From positions 73,504,383 through 73,568,382 of the forward strand of contig JAKGHH010000002.1 of assembly GCA_022828595.1 (NCBI GenBank): DNA of 64,000 nt, in the 5' to 3' direction. The stretch comes from Nelumbo lutea (lineage: Eukaryota; Streptophyta; Magnoliopsida; Proteales; Nelumbonaceae). Below the pieces are notes generated by a model. That model had not been told where the DNA came from. It saw only the letters and a list, made by a program, of their open reading frames with translations, and did no database searches. A program made the translations under genes and the position numbers. This document shows, piece by piece, positions 34,939-45,164 of this stretch (its first letter is position 1; the number at the start of each line of letters is the position of its first letter).

Positions 34939-35260
34939 TGTAGAGAAGATGGGCCGAATGGCCCATAGACTGTCACTTCATGTTATGTTATGTTTCTCTC
35001 TGTTATGGGCCTTATTCTGGGCCCATACTCTGTAATGTTCTGTTTTTTGTATTTTTCTGCCCACTCAAGGGCTTCTCTGTAATTTATCAAAGATTAACTT
35101 AAATAAGTGTATTAGAGTGTTAGAGGGAGGTTAAGTTCGAACTCCTCATCCTCTAACTCTCCTTGCCGCAGTTCTCTCTCTCTCTCTTCTTCTCTAATCT
35201 TCTCTTAGTTTTTTCTGGTTTTCTAGCACAGTCCCATACTTCTAGGACTGTTTTTCAACT
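34939..35260 (+). repeat. element C1 3' LTR (322 bp)
   Basis: TGTAGAGAAG...TTTTTCAACT, followed by the ATTTC duplication. It is 17 bp shorter than the 5' LTR because of indels in CT-rich and AAT-rich runs. Confidence 0.96.
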
Positions 35261-35339
35261 ATTTCCTAGGGCTTATCCTACAATATCATTGGGAATTCTT
35301 GTTATACCCAGGTTATCATATGCTAGTGTTTGCTCTGGA

Positions 35340-35960
35340 AGTGTTTCTAAGCAAGTAGGTGATCTTTAGGCAACTTCCAAGTCTAAATGGAACACAACTC
35401 CAAAAATATCTTTGCTTTCTTGCTTCCCTAAAGGACTGGCTAGCTTTAGAAAATTTCTTTGGGGGAACAGGGAGAAGATATGGTAGAAAAAGTAGAAGAG
35501 GTAGAAGATGATACCAATTGCCAATTTTTGTCTTCATCCATGGATATAGAAGAATCACCTTTACCAGAACAATCACCCTTAGTAGAAGTGATGCCAGAAG
35601 ATTGGCCCTTTGTTATCTAATATGCACGTGGCTGATTCTTCTTGTGAGCACTCTTAAGTGGTTGGATGGAACAGTTTGGAACAATGTGACCGTTCTGTTT
35701 GCAGTATGTACAAACGTTCTTCTTGCAATGGGATGCAATATGGCTGAACCCTTTAGACCCATAGCAATAAGTTTTGGAGAAATCCTTTGCAGCTTGTTTC
35801 TTATTTCCATGTGCCATAAAAGCGGTGTCAATTTCAAAATCTACTACTTTCCCATCAAGTCCAGCAGTAGTCAAGAGTCTAGTCTCTTCCCTAAGAAGTT
35901 CCCCTATCATTGAATCCAAGTCTAGAAGAGTTCCTTTGTTCATAGATCTGTTCATGGGCT
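35340..35960 (-). pseudogene. copia gag fragment with zinc knuckle
   Basis: The minus-strand frame at 35617-35960 reads DLDSMIGELLREETRLLTTAGLDG...AAKDFSKTYCYGSKGFSHIASHCKKNVCTYCKQNGHIVPNCSIQP. Two CCHC-like units stand at the end of a copia gag of a family unlike A-F. The reading becomes poor toward 35340. No LTRs. The right end borders a GGGCT-rich segment. Confidence 0.7.
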
Positions 35961-36527
35961 GGGCTGGGCTTTCACGCATTATCAATACTATATATTCAGG
36001 GCTAAGCCCAACCATCGGGCCTAGATCTTGACTCTGAGACCGGCCCTCATAAAAGCCCAAAGCCTGAGCTCGAACTCAAAGCCCAATCTGTAAATCAGAT
36101 TTTTTGAGTTGATACTTTGATGGGGTTTCTCTGTAGTCTGTAACGAATAAAACTCTTGGCATATGTACAGTTTGGGAAGAATACATTTACAGTGGCAATG
36201 GTGTTCTTACTAAAAAAACTATTAAGCAGCCTTGTTAATAATCCAGAATTAAATTGGGGTTTAACTAGGAATACTGCAGAGTTGTAGATTTGCAATCTGC
36301 AGTCCAGAATACATGGTGGTAGTGTTCTTACTTGCAGTTTGCAGTCCAGAATTGTAATATACATTGCAGACTTGCAGTCCAGATTCCAGAATATACATTC
36401 CAGGAAGGATCAGAGAACTGGAGAGAGAGAGAGAGTGACCTGATGGAGCTGTCACTGGTTGCTGCTGGCCACTGTTGGGGGCACTGCTTACTCTGGGGGC
36501 ACTACTTCCCCAAAGTAGCACAAAACA
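35961..36527. other. unassigned intron sequence with GGGCT/AGCCC motifs
   Basis: 35945-36095 is rich in gggct and agccc motifs (gggctgggctggg; aagcccaaagcc), which look like hAT-type subterminal repeats, but no clean ends were found. 36250-36410 contains repeated 'gcagtccagaat' words. Nothing coding. Confidence 0.35.
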
Positions 36528-38011
36528 ATGGAAGACGAACTCTCAACACTTGATCATAATCACACATGGGAGTTCACCACTCTTCCGCCTGGTAAGTATG
36601 TTGTAGGTTGTAAGTGGGTTTATACAATGAAATACCTACCAGATGGAAGCATAGAGCGCTTGAAGGTAAGGTTGGTGGTCAAAGGGTACTCTCAGTTGTA
36701 TGTTGTATGGTGTGGATTATACAAAGGCATTCTCTCCAGTTGCCAAGATTGGCTAAGTTCGTGTGTTGATATCCTTAGCAGCTCTATGTTTGACTAGCCC
36801 TTGTATCAGCTTGACATTAAAAATACCTTTTTGTATGGTGATCTTAATGAATAGGTGTGTTTGGAGAAACCACAAGGGTTTGTTACTCAAGGGGAGAATA
36901 GTAAAGTGTGTAGGCTTAAGAAGGCAATTTACGGACTGAAACAATCTCTATGTGCTTGGTTTGGTAGATTCAGTAAGGTAATTAAAGACTTCGGTATGAA
37001 GTAATGTTAGGTTGATCATTTAGTGTTCAGATATGATTCTAAAGCTGGAAAGATCTTGTTGGTGGTCTATGTAGATGGTATTGTCATTATAAGTAGTGAA
37101 AAGTTGGGTATTGATAAATTGAAGGCTTTTCTGCATTATCACTTTCAAACAAAAGATCTTGGAAAATTGAAATACTTCCTGGGTGTAGAAGTTACAATGT
37201 TGAAGCATGGCATAAATTTGTGTTAGAGGAAGTATGTGCTTAACTTGTTAGAAGAGACATGATTGTTGGGTACTAAACCAACTGAAACATCTTTGAAACC
37301 CAACACAAAATTAAGCACTGATGCGGGTAAAGAATTTGATGATCCTGGAAGGTATAGAAGGTTAGTGGGTAAGTTGAATTATTTGACTATTACCCAGCCA
37401 GACATTTCCTTTGCAGTGAGGCCAGTTTGCAGAAGCCCTGGGTTCCCCATTGGAATGTAGTTCCAAGGATTGTATGATATTCGAAAGGAGCTCCAGGTCG
37501 TGGATTATTATACAAATCAGGAGGAAGTCTTGAAGTAGAGGGTTATACAGATGCAGATTTGACCGGCTCATTGTTTGATAGAAGGTCCACTATAGGGTAC
37601 TATACTTTTCTTGGAGGAAATCTGGTAGTGTGGAAAAGCAAGAAACAAACAGTGGTAGCAAGTAGTGTTGAAGCTGAATATAGAGCTATGGCACACACAA
37701 CCTGTGAGTGGCTGTGGTTGAAGAACCTTCTCCTTGAGATTGGGTATACACTTAACAATCCTATGAAGTTGTATTGTGACAATCAAGCTACTGTTCACAT
37801 TGCATCTAATCCAGTCTTCCACGAGAGAACAACACACATTGAAGTTGACTGTCATTTTGTAAGAGAAAAAGTGCTTAGTGGAGTGGTAAATATAGTACAT
37901 GTGAATATAGGGAGTCATTGGGCTGATTTGTTCACAAAAAGGTTGAGTCGGGGAAAGGTGGATCATATATGTAACAAGCAGGGATTATATGATATATACT
38001 CTCCAGCTTGA
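36528..38011 (+). pseudogene. copia fragment J: RT and RNase H, decayed
   Basis: Plus-strand pieces in order: [83 protein letters not shown] (active site YVDD changed to YVDG), [79 protein letters not shown] and GLYDIYSPA with stop at 38009-38011. Many stops and frame changes. Same family as E, so an old copy of that lineage lacking gag and integrase. Confidence 0.85.
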
Positions 38012-38018
38012 GGGGGAG

Positions 38019-38165
38019 TGTTAAAGTCGATAGTCCAGGGGTATTTGTGACATTTTAGAGTATTTTATTCTAGATTGTTTTGTTTATTATGTTTGAGATT
38101 GAATAGGGTGTCCCATACTTAAAGAAAGGCACAAAGGTCATTCTACTTTAAAGGGAAGTACAAAT
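38019..38165 (+). repeat. fragment J 3' LTR, truncated
   Basis: It starts TGTTAAAGTCGATAG after the polypurine tract agggggag and is cut at about 38165, where another copia fragment begins. Confidence 0.7.
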
Positions 38166-38580
38166 TGATGCTGATTAGGCTGGATCAATTGATGATAGGA
38201 GGTCTACCAGTGGGTTTTGTACTTTTGTAGGAGGTAACTTGATCACTTGGAGAAGTAAAAAGCAAAGCGTGATAGCCGAGTCTAGTGCAGAGGTAGAATA
38301 CCAGGCCATGTCCCATGGAGTTACAGAGATCTTGTTCATAAAGAATATGTTGAAAGAATTAGGCTTTGATGACAATGGTCCTATGCCATTTTATTGTGAC
38401 AACAAAGCCTACATTAACAATGTAGCCAATCTAGCCCTACATGATAGAACTAGGCACATAGAAGTGGATAAACATTTTATTAGAGAGAAGCTTGAAAGTG
38501 GGAGGTGTTGTACACCTTATGTTAGTTCTAAAGACTAGTTAGGCAATGTACTTACAAGGGGTCTTCATCACTTGTGGCAT
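38166..38580 (+). pseudogene. copia fragment K: RNase H of a third family
   Basis: It reads DADXAGSIDDRRSTSGFCTFVGGNLITWRSKKQSVIAESSAEVEYQAMSHG in part, then FYCDNKAYINNVANLALHDRTRHIEVDKHFIREKLESG, a TAG at 38536-38538 and LTRGLHH. The wording differs from the A-E families. No upstream part. Confidence 0.8.
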
Positions 38581-39050
38581 AGTGATCTTTGTCGCCCTAC
38601 TATATATACTTATAGAGGCATTGCCAACTGTTACCTTTGGCCCTCATTCTTATCCCTTCTCTTCTCCTCTATTCTCTTCCTCTCTTCCTCTCTGTTTTCT
38701 TTCTTTATCGTTGATAATATTAGTGAACAACCACAGTTCAGAAGGATAATAACAATGAACTCAAGGCCAAAAAAGGAGGTGATATGAATAACCTTATTAG
38801 CCATCTTAGTGTATTGGTGGGGCAGCCGCCAGACCAATATGGATCTAAGCTCAATAACAGTGATATGAATAACCAAATGGCACCAAAGAGATCACTACCT
38901 AGTTGAATAACTAGCTAGACAAAGTTGCTAACAGGTGACAATCTAGAAAATCCAAGTTTATTGGACTACCGAATAAAGAGTAAAAAAGTGGAGAACTTGT
39001 GCTAAACAGAACAACCTTTAGAGAAATTCTAACCAGAGAAGGAAGAAAAA
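38581..39050 (+). other. pyrimidine-rich stretch, possibly the LTR of fragment K
   Basis: A TCTCTTCC-rich run at 38655-38710 after 'tatatatacttatagaggcattgcc' is typical of the transcribed end of a copia LTR. Edges are not identifiable. Confidence 0.35.
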
Positions 39051-41133
39051 GTGTGAGCTTAAAGAATGAGGTAAGCTGAGTTGGTGAGAAAGAGCATTGT
39101 CTACTTGAGTGCGTTGAAGCTAAGCTCGCTATTGGGGAGAAGAGTGTTGGGAGCCCAAAGGAGAATCGACCTTTAGGTAAGTTTATTTGTTTTGGTACTT
39201 TTGAAGTCGAGATCCCTTTTGCTCCGCCTCAAGGGGGTGGTTGGTTTTGTCTAATCAGGAAGTATTTAGGCTCGAGGGAGATAGGGGAGGAAAGGAGGTT
39301 GGTTTAAAAGGAAGGGAAGAAGGGAGGCGTAAGGGAGGAAGAAAGCAATCAGAAGGGGAGGATTTTGAAGGAGGTGAAATTAAGTGTTCGGAAGAAAACA
39401 ATCATTTCGAGAATGCAGGTACAAAGGAAGAATGTGATGGTTCAGAGGATTGAGAAGAGGCTTTAAGATTTGAAGTTCCAATAGGAAGACTTTGGGGTTG
39501 ATTTAGGCCGAAGAAGATTTTCTGATATCAAGGTTAGGGACAATGATAATACTGAGGCTGTGACGAAAGCAAAAGAAACAAGTTCCACCTTGTTCACGTG
39601 TCGAAAGTTTTTTCTCGTTTGAAAGATGGGCTGGGTGGTGCGGGTCCCACTAACAAATTTAAGAAAGTCTATAAAAAGAGAGTTTCAAAAGGTAAAGGTC
39701 CAAAGGTGAAGTTTGTGGAGCTCCGAGGAGTAAAGGTCAAGATCCAAGAGGGAAGTAGTAGAAGTCGCCAGCTTCTAAGGAAGGTTTGGTGCCGAGGGTC
39801 AGAGACTGAGGATAAGGAGAGGAGTGATTGAGGCAGTGAGGAAAACTCATCTACATCTTCTTCAGCCATTGTAGGTGAGAAGGGGGGGGGGAGTGGAGAT
39901 TAAATGTTTGGTTGACAGGGATGTTGAGGTGGGCAAGGGCTTAGGTCTATTCTTTTGGGTTGGAGAGGAGGTTGCTAGAAGGGCTTTCGGAGCATTTAAA
40001 AAAAATAAGAGGGAAGAGAGCTTAAAGAAGATCACTGCTGGAGTAGAAGGAGAGGCATGTAATGACGAAAGAGATGGACAAGACAATTTTCTTGAAGAAG
40101 ACTTAAAATGCTATGTTTGGAACATTCTTTTGTTTTTAAGCTCTTATTTTTGTTTGTTTGGGCATGTATTAGCTTAACACCTGAAAGTTGCTTGTATTCA
40201 GACCGTTCTTTTTATTTTTAATAAAATTTTCATTTTACCTTTAAAAGAAAAAGAAAATAGTGTAATCAGTTTGAATCTTGGATAGGAAAATCTTCCTTAG
40301 AAGGATGGACCTCTTCAAGAGGCCAAAGCGAGGGAGAGTTTGTCTTTCTCAATTGATCTAGAGGTCATGGGTGTTAATTGTCAAAAGAAAAAAGCCAGAA
40401 ATTTCTTACAGCATCGGAAGGGATGGACCAAGAGCACACTCAAGTTGCTTGCGGTGGAGAGGTAGGGTCTGTTCTTCCCTTGGCTATGATTGACGAAGAG
40501 ACAGTGCCAGAAAATCGAGTTGTTAGGGGTGAAGATTGCTAGTAGGAGCTTGATGCAGTTTCTATTTTGGATGTTTTCTAGGCCTCGATGTGAAGTTCTG
40601 ACACCTTTGAGGGCATTGTTTTAAGTAGTCAAGTGGGTAAGAGTTCTTAAGAAAAAGAGGTAGTTTTCTCTCAGAAGTCATAGTGGGGAAATTAGGAAGA
40701 GATCTTGGTAGGAAGATACAGGGAACAAGGAAATTTGGGTTATTGAGACAACATAATTCCATCTTGAAATCATCATTAATTTCTAAGAAGACAAATAGTG
40801 TCAGTACTGGCATCTGATTCACATTACCAAAGTCTTTTCCTAGCTGAAAGATGGGCTCCTAAGTGCAAGCCCAAGTAGCAATTACAAGAGAGTGTATAGA
40901 AGGACAAAAAAATGAAAAAGGTAAAACTTGTTTTCTTAGAGACACTATTGTTGAGAATCTATCAAGTTGTTTTCCAATTAGTGGTGAAAGGGAGATAAAG
41001 TTGGAAGTTCTCACTGAAGAGGTTTTGGCAAAAGAAGGGGAGAGGTTGGGGGAAGAGGATGTTTCAAAAGAAGTTGAAACCAAAGAGGAAGGAGTGGAGT
41101 TGGATAGAGTTTGAAAAATTGAGCAAAAGTTGG
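39051..41133 (+). pseudogene. L1-type LINE ORF1-like remnants (two copies?)
   Basis: Plus-strand frames rich in Lys/Glu/Arg/Ser (39241-39453, 39598-39831, 39875-40177, 40863-41114) and a run ending in LLFLSSYFCLFGHVLA, then a TAATAAAA and A-rich tail at about 40220-40258, look like the 3' end of a plant L1 element. A second, similar segment follows from 40260. Phrases such as VFSRLKDGLGGAG recur at 56060 (VFSRLKEGLVGAG), so the two regions are related repeats. The domain assignment to LINE ORF1 is by general character and tail, not by a clear motif. Confidence 0.45.
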
Positions 41134-41802
41134 TGTAGAGATGATGGGCTGAATGGGCCTTAGTTTCTTTATTTTTCTTTAAGATGTGTTTATGACTTGT
41201 GTTAGTAGGTAGTGGGCCTTAGTTATGGGCCTGCTTTTTCTTTTTTATTGTTGTCATCAGTGATGGACGCCCTACTAAGGGCCCTCGTGTAATTTTCCTT
41301 ATTTTTTACAACAAAAGAACAAAATAAATCACTGGGGTGAAGAGAGGTTTTGATAGGGGTGCCACAGTTCGGTTAACCGAACTGTGGGCCTATTGTTGAA
41401 ACTGAACCGGTCCTATTGGTTTTTCCTATAAAGAACATGTAAATATATAATAAAAAATAGAAATATATAAATTATTATATTTTACATAATAAATAATATA
41501 TTTATACATATAATGCATATTTATTAATTTATAATACATAGAAAATATAAAAAATATATATACAATATAGTATACATAAATATATATAAAATATATAGAA
41601 ATATATGTATACCGGTTAGTTTGGTTAACCGTTGGTTAGTTCAGTTGGCTTTCCGGATTTTCATGCTCACCCCTAGGTTTTGAACTCTCTCTGCTTCCTT
41701 CCCTTTCTTCCATCTTCTTCCTCCTTTACTTTTCTCTCTCCCATCTTCTTCAATATTCTTCTTCTCTTCTGTTTTCTATTTTCTTTATTTTATATTATTT
41801 CA
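41134..41802 (+). repeat. solo LTR of the A/B/C copia group, split by a MITE
   Basis: It starts TGTAGAGATGATGGGC at 41134 and ends at ...ttattttatattatttca (41802), with the shared internal words gggcctta, gggcctgc and 'aagggccctcgtgtaattt'. No internal region or second LTR is near. Without the MITE and its duplicated 8 bp it is about 339 bp, the same length as the C1 5' LTR. Flanks GTTGG and GGTGG could be a worn 5-bp duplication. It is best explained as a solo LTR left by LTR-LTR recombination. Confidence 0.7.
41354..41675. mobile_element. hAT-type MITE (322 bp)
   Basis: The terminal inverted repeats are TAGGGGTG at 41354 and CACCCCTA ending at 41675. A perfect 8-bp target duplication GGTTTTGA lies at 41346-41353 and 41676-41683, as expected of hAT transposons. 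Subterminal words ggttaaccgaac near the left and accggttagtttggttaacc near the right repeat the same motif. The core is almost pure A/T (atata runs). No coding capacity. Confidence 0.93.
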
Positions 41803-42216
41803 GGTGGGATCCACAACTGTTAAATGCAGAAAAGGTGGTGGAAACTAGACTTCAAGTTGGTAAGAAGTTGGGCTTATTGGTCTTAGGAGGGGAAGGTACA
41901 CTAGAAGAGAGTCTTGGGATTTAGAGCTACAATATCCATTGAATGCTAAAAGGCCTAATTCAGATAGGTGACAATTTTGAGTTTTTTGCTTAGGGAGAAG
42001 TTCTATTGATGGGCATTTTTTGTGGTGTTTAGTGAGGGTTGCATGCTTCTGAAGCATGGTGTGGGCTAATTTTTTGAGGATTAAAAGTTAAAAGTTTTTT
42101 CCTTTAGCTTGGACTCAGGACTTGGTGCTTTATTGGGTGTTTTGTCATTCTTAGTGGGTGATATCTTATCACTACTATTGTACCTTTTTGTTTTCTTAAT
42201 AAAATTACCAAAAAAT
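41803..42216 (+). pseudogene. LINE 3' end remnant
   Basis: The stretch ends in ttttcttaataaaattaccaaaaaa at about 42190-42217, a typical L1 3' end with a short poly(A). It probably continues the LINE remnant left of the solo LTR. Coding sequence is too decayed to name. Confidence 0.4.
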
Positions 42217-44430
42217 GCAACAGTTATGCCTTGTGATTGCTAACTCTAACACTTCCCCTCAAGTTGGTGAGTATATGTCATATAGTACCATCTTGTTACA
42301 CATGTAGTCCACTCTTCCCCAACTCAACCTTTTTGTAAACAAATTTTCCCATTGACTTCTTGTGTTCACATGGGTAGTACTTATCACTCTACTAAGCACC
42401 TTTTCTCTCACAAAGAGAATCAAATTCTCTGTGTTGTGTTCTCTCATGGAAAACTGGATTAGATGAGATGCGTACTATAGCTTGGTTGTCACAATACAAC
42501 TTCATAGGTTTATTAACTGAGTACCCAATCTCCTACAAGAGTTTTTTAACCATATTAGTTCACAAGCAGTGTCTACCATGGTTCTATATTCAACTTCAGT
42601 ACTGCTCCTTGCTACTACAATCTATTTCTTGTTCTTCCATGTCACCAAATTCCCTCCATGAAAGGTACAATACCCTATAGTGGATCTTATGTTAGACATT
42701 GAGCCAACCACAATTGGAGTTCAATGCTTCCTCCAGCCTTGTATAACAAACCACAATTGGAGTCAAATATCACACTATTCTTAGAACTACATCCTAATGT
42801 GGAACCTGAAGATTCTGCATAAGCTGGATTACTACATTGGCTACAAATGGTATATTTGGCTGAGTAATATTTAGATAGTTTAACTTACCCACAAACCTTT
42901 TATACCTCCTAGGATCCTGAAATTCTTCACTTGCATTAGTACTTAATTTGACATTTGGCTCCATAGGTGTTTCACCTGGTTTGGCACCGAACAATCCTAT
43001 CTCCTCTAGAAAGTGAAGAACATACTTCCTTTCGGACAAATTTATTCTACACTTTGACATTGCAACTTCTATTCCCAAGAAATACTTTAGTTTACTAACA
43101 TTTTTTGTTTAAAAGTGATCATGCAGAAAGGCCTTCAATATGTCAACTCCCATCCTATCACTGCTAGTTATAACAATGCCATCTACATATACCACCAACT
43201 AAATATTTCCAGCTTTCAAATCATAGCTGAACAATGAATGATCAACCTAACACTACCTCATGCTAAAATCTTTTACCACTGCACTAAATCTACGAAACCA
43301 AGCATGCAAAGACTGTTTCAGCCCATAAATTGCCTTCTTGAGTTTGCACACTTTACCATCCTTTCCCTAAGCAAATAAACCCTAGTGATCGCTCTATATA
43401 AACTTCCTCGAAAAGATCACCATGTAAAAAGGCATGTTTGATGCTGAGCTAAAAAAAGAGCAAGTCATCATAGCTGCTAAAGATATCAAACATGAACCGA
43501 GCCAATCTTGGCAATAGGAGAGGTCATAGTATAATCTACTCCATTAAATTGTGAGTAACCCATTGCAACCAATTGAGCTTTCAACCACTATACCCTACCA
43601 TATGATAAGTATTTGATAGTGTACACCTACTTACAACCAACATTCTTACCAGGAGGGAGAGTGATGAGATCCCAGGTGCGATTATGAGCAAGAGTTGAGA
43701 GTTCTTCTTCCGTTGCTTCCCTCCACCCTGGAGAGGTAAGAGCTTCCAAAACATTCTTAGGAATAGACACAAGGATAAAATAGAAACAAACTAGTGATGA
43801 GAAGCAGAAAGATGAGTAACAAAAACATAGTTAGAAATAGGATGGAAGGGTGCAACTACGTTTACCTTTGCACAAAGCAATGAGAAGGTCAACATCAAAA
43901 GGTGGAGGCAATATTGGCATGTAAACAACCACTAGATCTGCCAGTGAAGAAGAAACTGGAGGAGTCGATAGATGTCAATGGGTATCACTTTCCTAATTTA
44001 TGGTTGTTTAGTATTAACCTGCACTAGAGGTGAGGGCTTGTCATAATTGGACCAAAAGGAATGGGGGGGCATCAACCGGAATTGGAAATGGAAACACAGA
44101 AGGTGAGGAGGAAACATCCGACCCTGTAAAGAAAGGGATAAAGTCAAAGAAAGTGAAACCAAAACAAACAAATGAACACTGGGAAGTGGGATTATAGCAC
44201 TTCCCACTTTGTAGAGCGTGCTCCATCTTGTCCATCCCAGGCCATAGATTATGAACAAAACACAATCAAAAACCCTGAGAGTGAGAGGAAATGGAGATAA
44301 AGTGGGAAATAAAACGGAGAAAGGAGAATGACCTATAAGTATGGACATGGGCATCCGATTAATTAGGAAACAAGATGTAAGTGCAATATCATTCCAAAAT
44401 CGTTTGGGAACATCATTCCAAAATCATTCT
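42217..44430 (-). pseudogene. copia fragment L: integrase end, RT, RNase H
   Basis: A short LTR start (complement of ...taactctaaca, ending at 42251) is next to ttcccctcaag. Then on the minus strand: RNase H ([11 protein letters not shown]...GRVDYMCNKMVLYDIYSPT), RT (GIEVAMSKCRINLSERKYVLHFLEEIGLFGAKPGETPMEPNVKLST), GRYKRFVGKLNYLNITQ-like sequence, LHAWFRRFS and QLXXKHAFLHGDLF-type pieces, a hinge, and PMSILIGHSPFSVLFPTLSPFPLTLRVF of the integrase C-terminus near 44240-44354. Same family as E. Many stops. No 5' LTR or gag. Confidence 0.8.
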
Positions 44431-45164
44431 TTCGTTCAACCACATGAGGACTAGCAATGGCTGGAAGCTTATGAAGAAGTATTCGGTGGCTGAATCTTGG
44501 AGATTACCAGGAGAGGTTCGCAGCAGTTGAAGACTTGCCGCGGCTTGCAGAGAGTTGGTAATCAGGAAGAAGCAGTGAAGGTTAGGGTTCAGGTAACCCT
44601 GGAAGGCAGTAAACCGAAATCCATAAGTAAATTTTTTTTTATTGAGTTTCAGAGACTGCAATCAGTCGAGATAGGTTGGACCTATCTAGAAGGAGAGGCC
44701 GAACTGTTTTAAGTTTGTCTTTATGGTTTGACTGTTGGGCCGAACACCCCCCCTCTCAGAGGTGATTAGTTTTTAGGGTTTCATATTGCCCTATGACAAG
44801 TCCCACTTGTGCGGACTGCTTGGAGAGTGCAGCTGAGCACTTATTTCAAACCTACAGTTGAAACCCTAATTTTGCTCTCGCAGCAGTGGGCACTTATTTC
44901 AGACCTATCTCAGATTGACAGGCTGCCTGGTACTGTGCATGCCGATTGATTTCAGATCAGATTTGAGTTGATTTCTTGCATATATTGTGATAGGCGATTG
45001 ATTTCAGATCAGATTTGGGTTGGTTTCAGATTAGATTTTGGATCAGATTAGATTTCAGATCAGATTTGTGTTGGTTTCAGATCAGATTTCAGACCTGCTT
45101 GTTTTTACTCTGTTTTCTGGTATAGTGGCTCTAACAGTTTGTAGCCACTGATTCTTGATCAAAG
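44431..45164 (+). other. element D leader with reiterated motif
   Basis: Non-coding. At 44946-45100 the word gatttcagatcagattt and shortened forms recur about five times. The left edge is approximate. Confidence 0.6.

Larger units (their letters stand above)
23615..35260 (+). mobile_element. copia element C1 (interrupted by C2)
   Basis: Plus-strand Ty1/copia with 5' LTR 23615-23953, PBS 23954-23965, leader, gag to integrase 24758-26918, the C2 insertion, integrase hinge to RNase H 32800-34938 and 3' LTR 34939-35260. A perfect 5-bp target duplication ATTTC lies at 23610-23614 and 35261-35265. The LTRs differ at only about 3 bases plus three small indels, so the insertion is recent. The polyprotein nevertheless has many breaks. 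Confidence 0.97.

Noticed and set aside
35617..36060. Host CCHC zinc-finger gene on the minus strand
   Set aside because: The two knuckles and preceding sequence match a copia gag C-terminus, with no start context and decayed surroundings.
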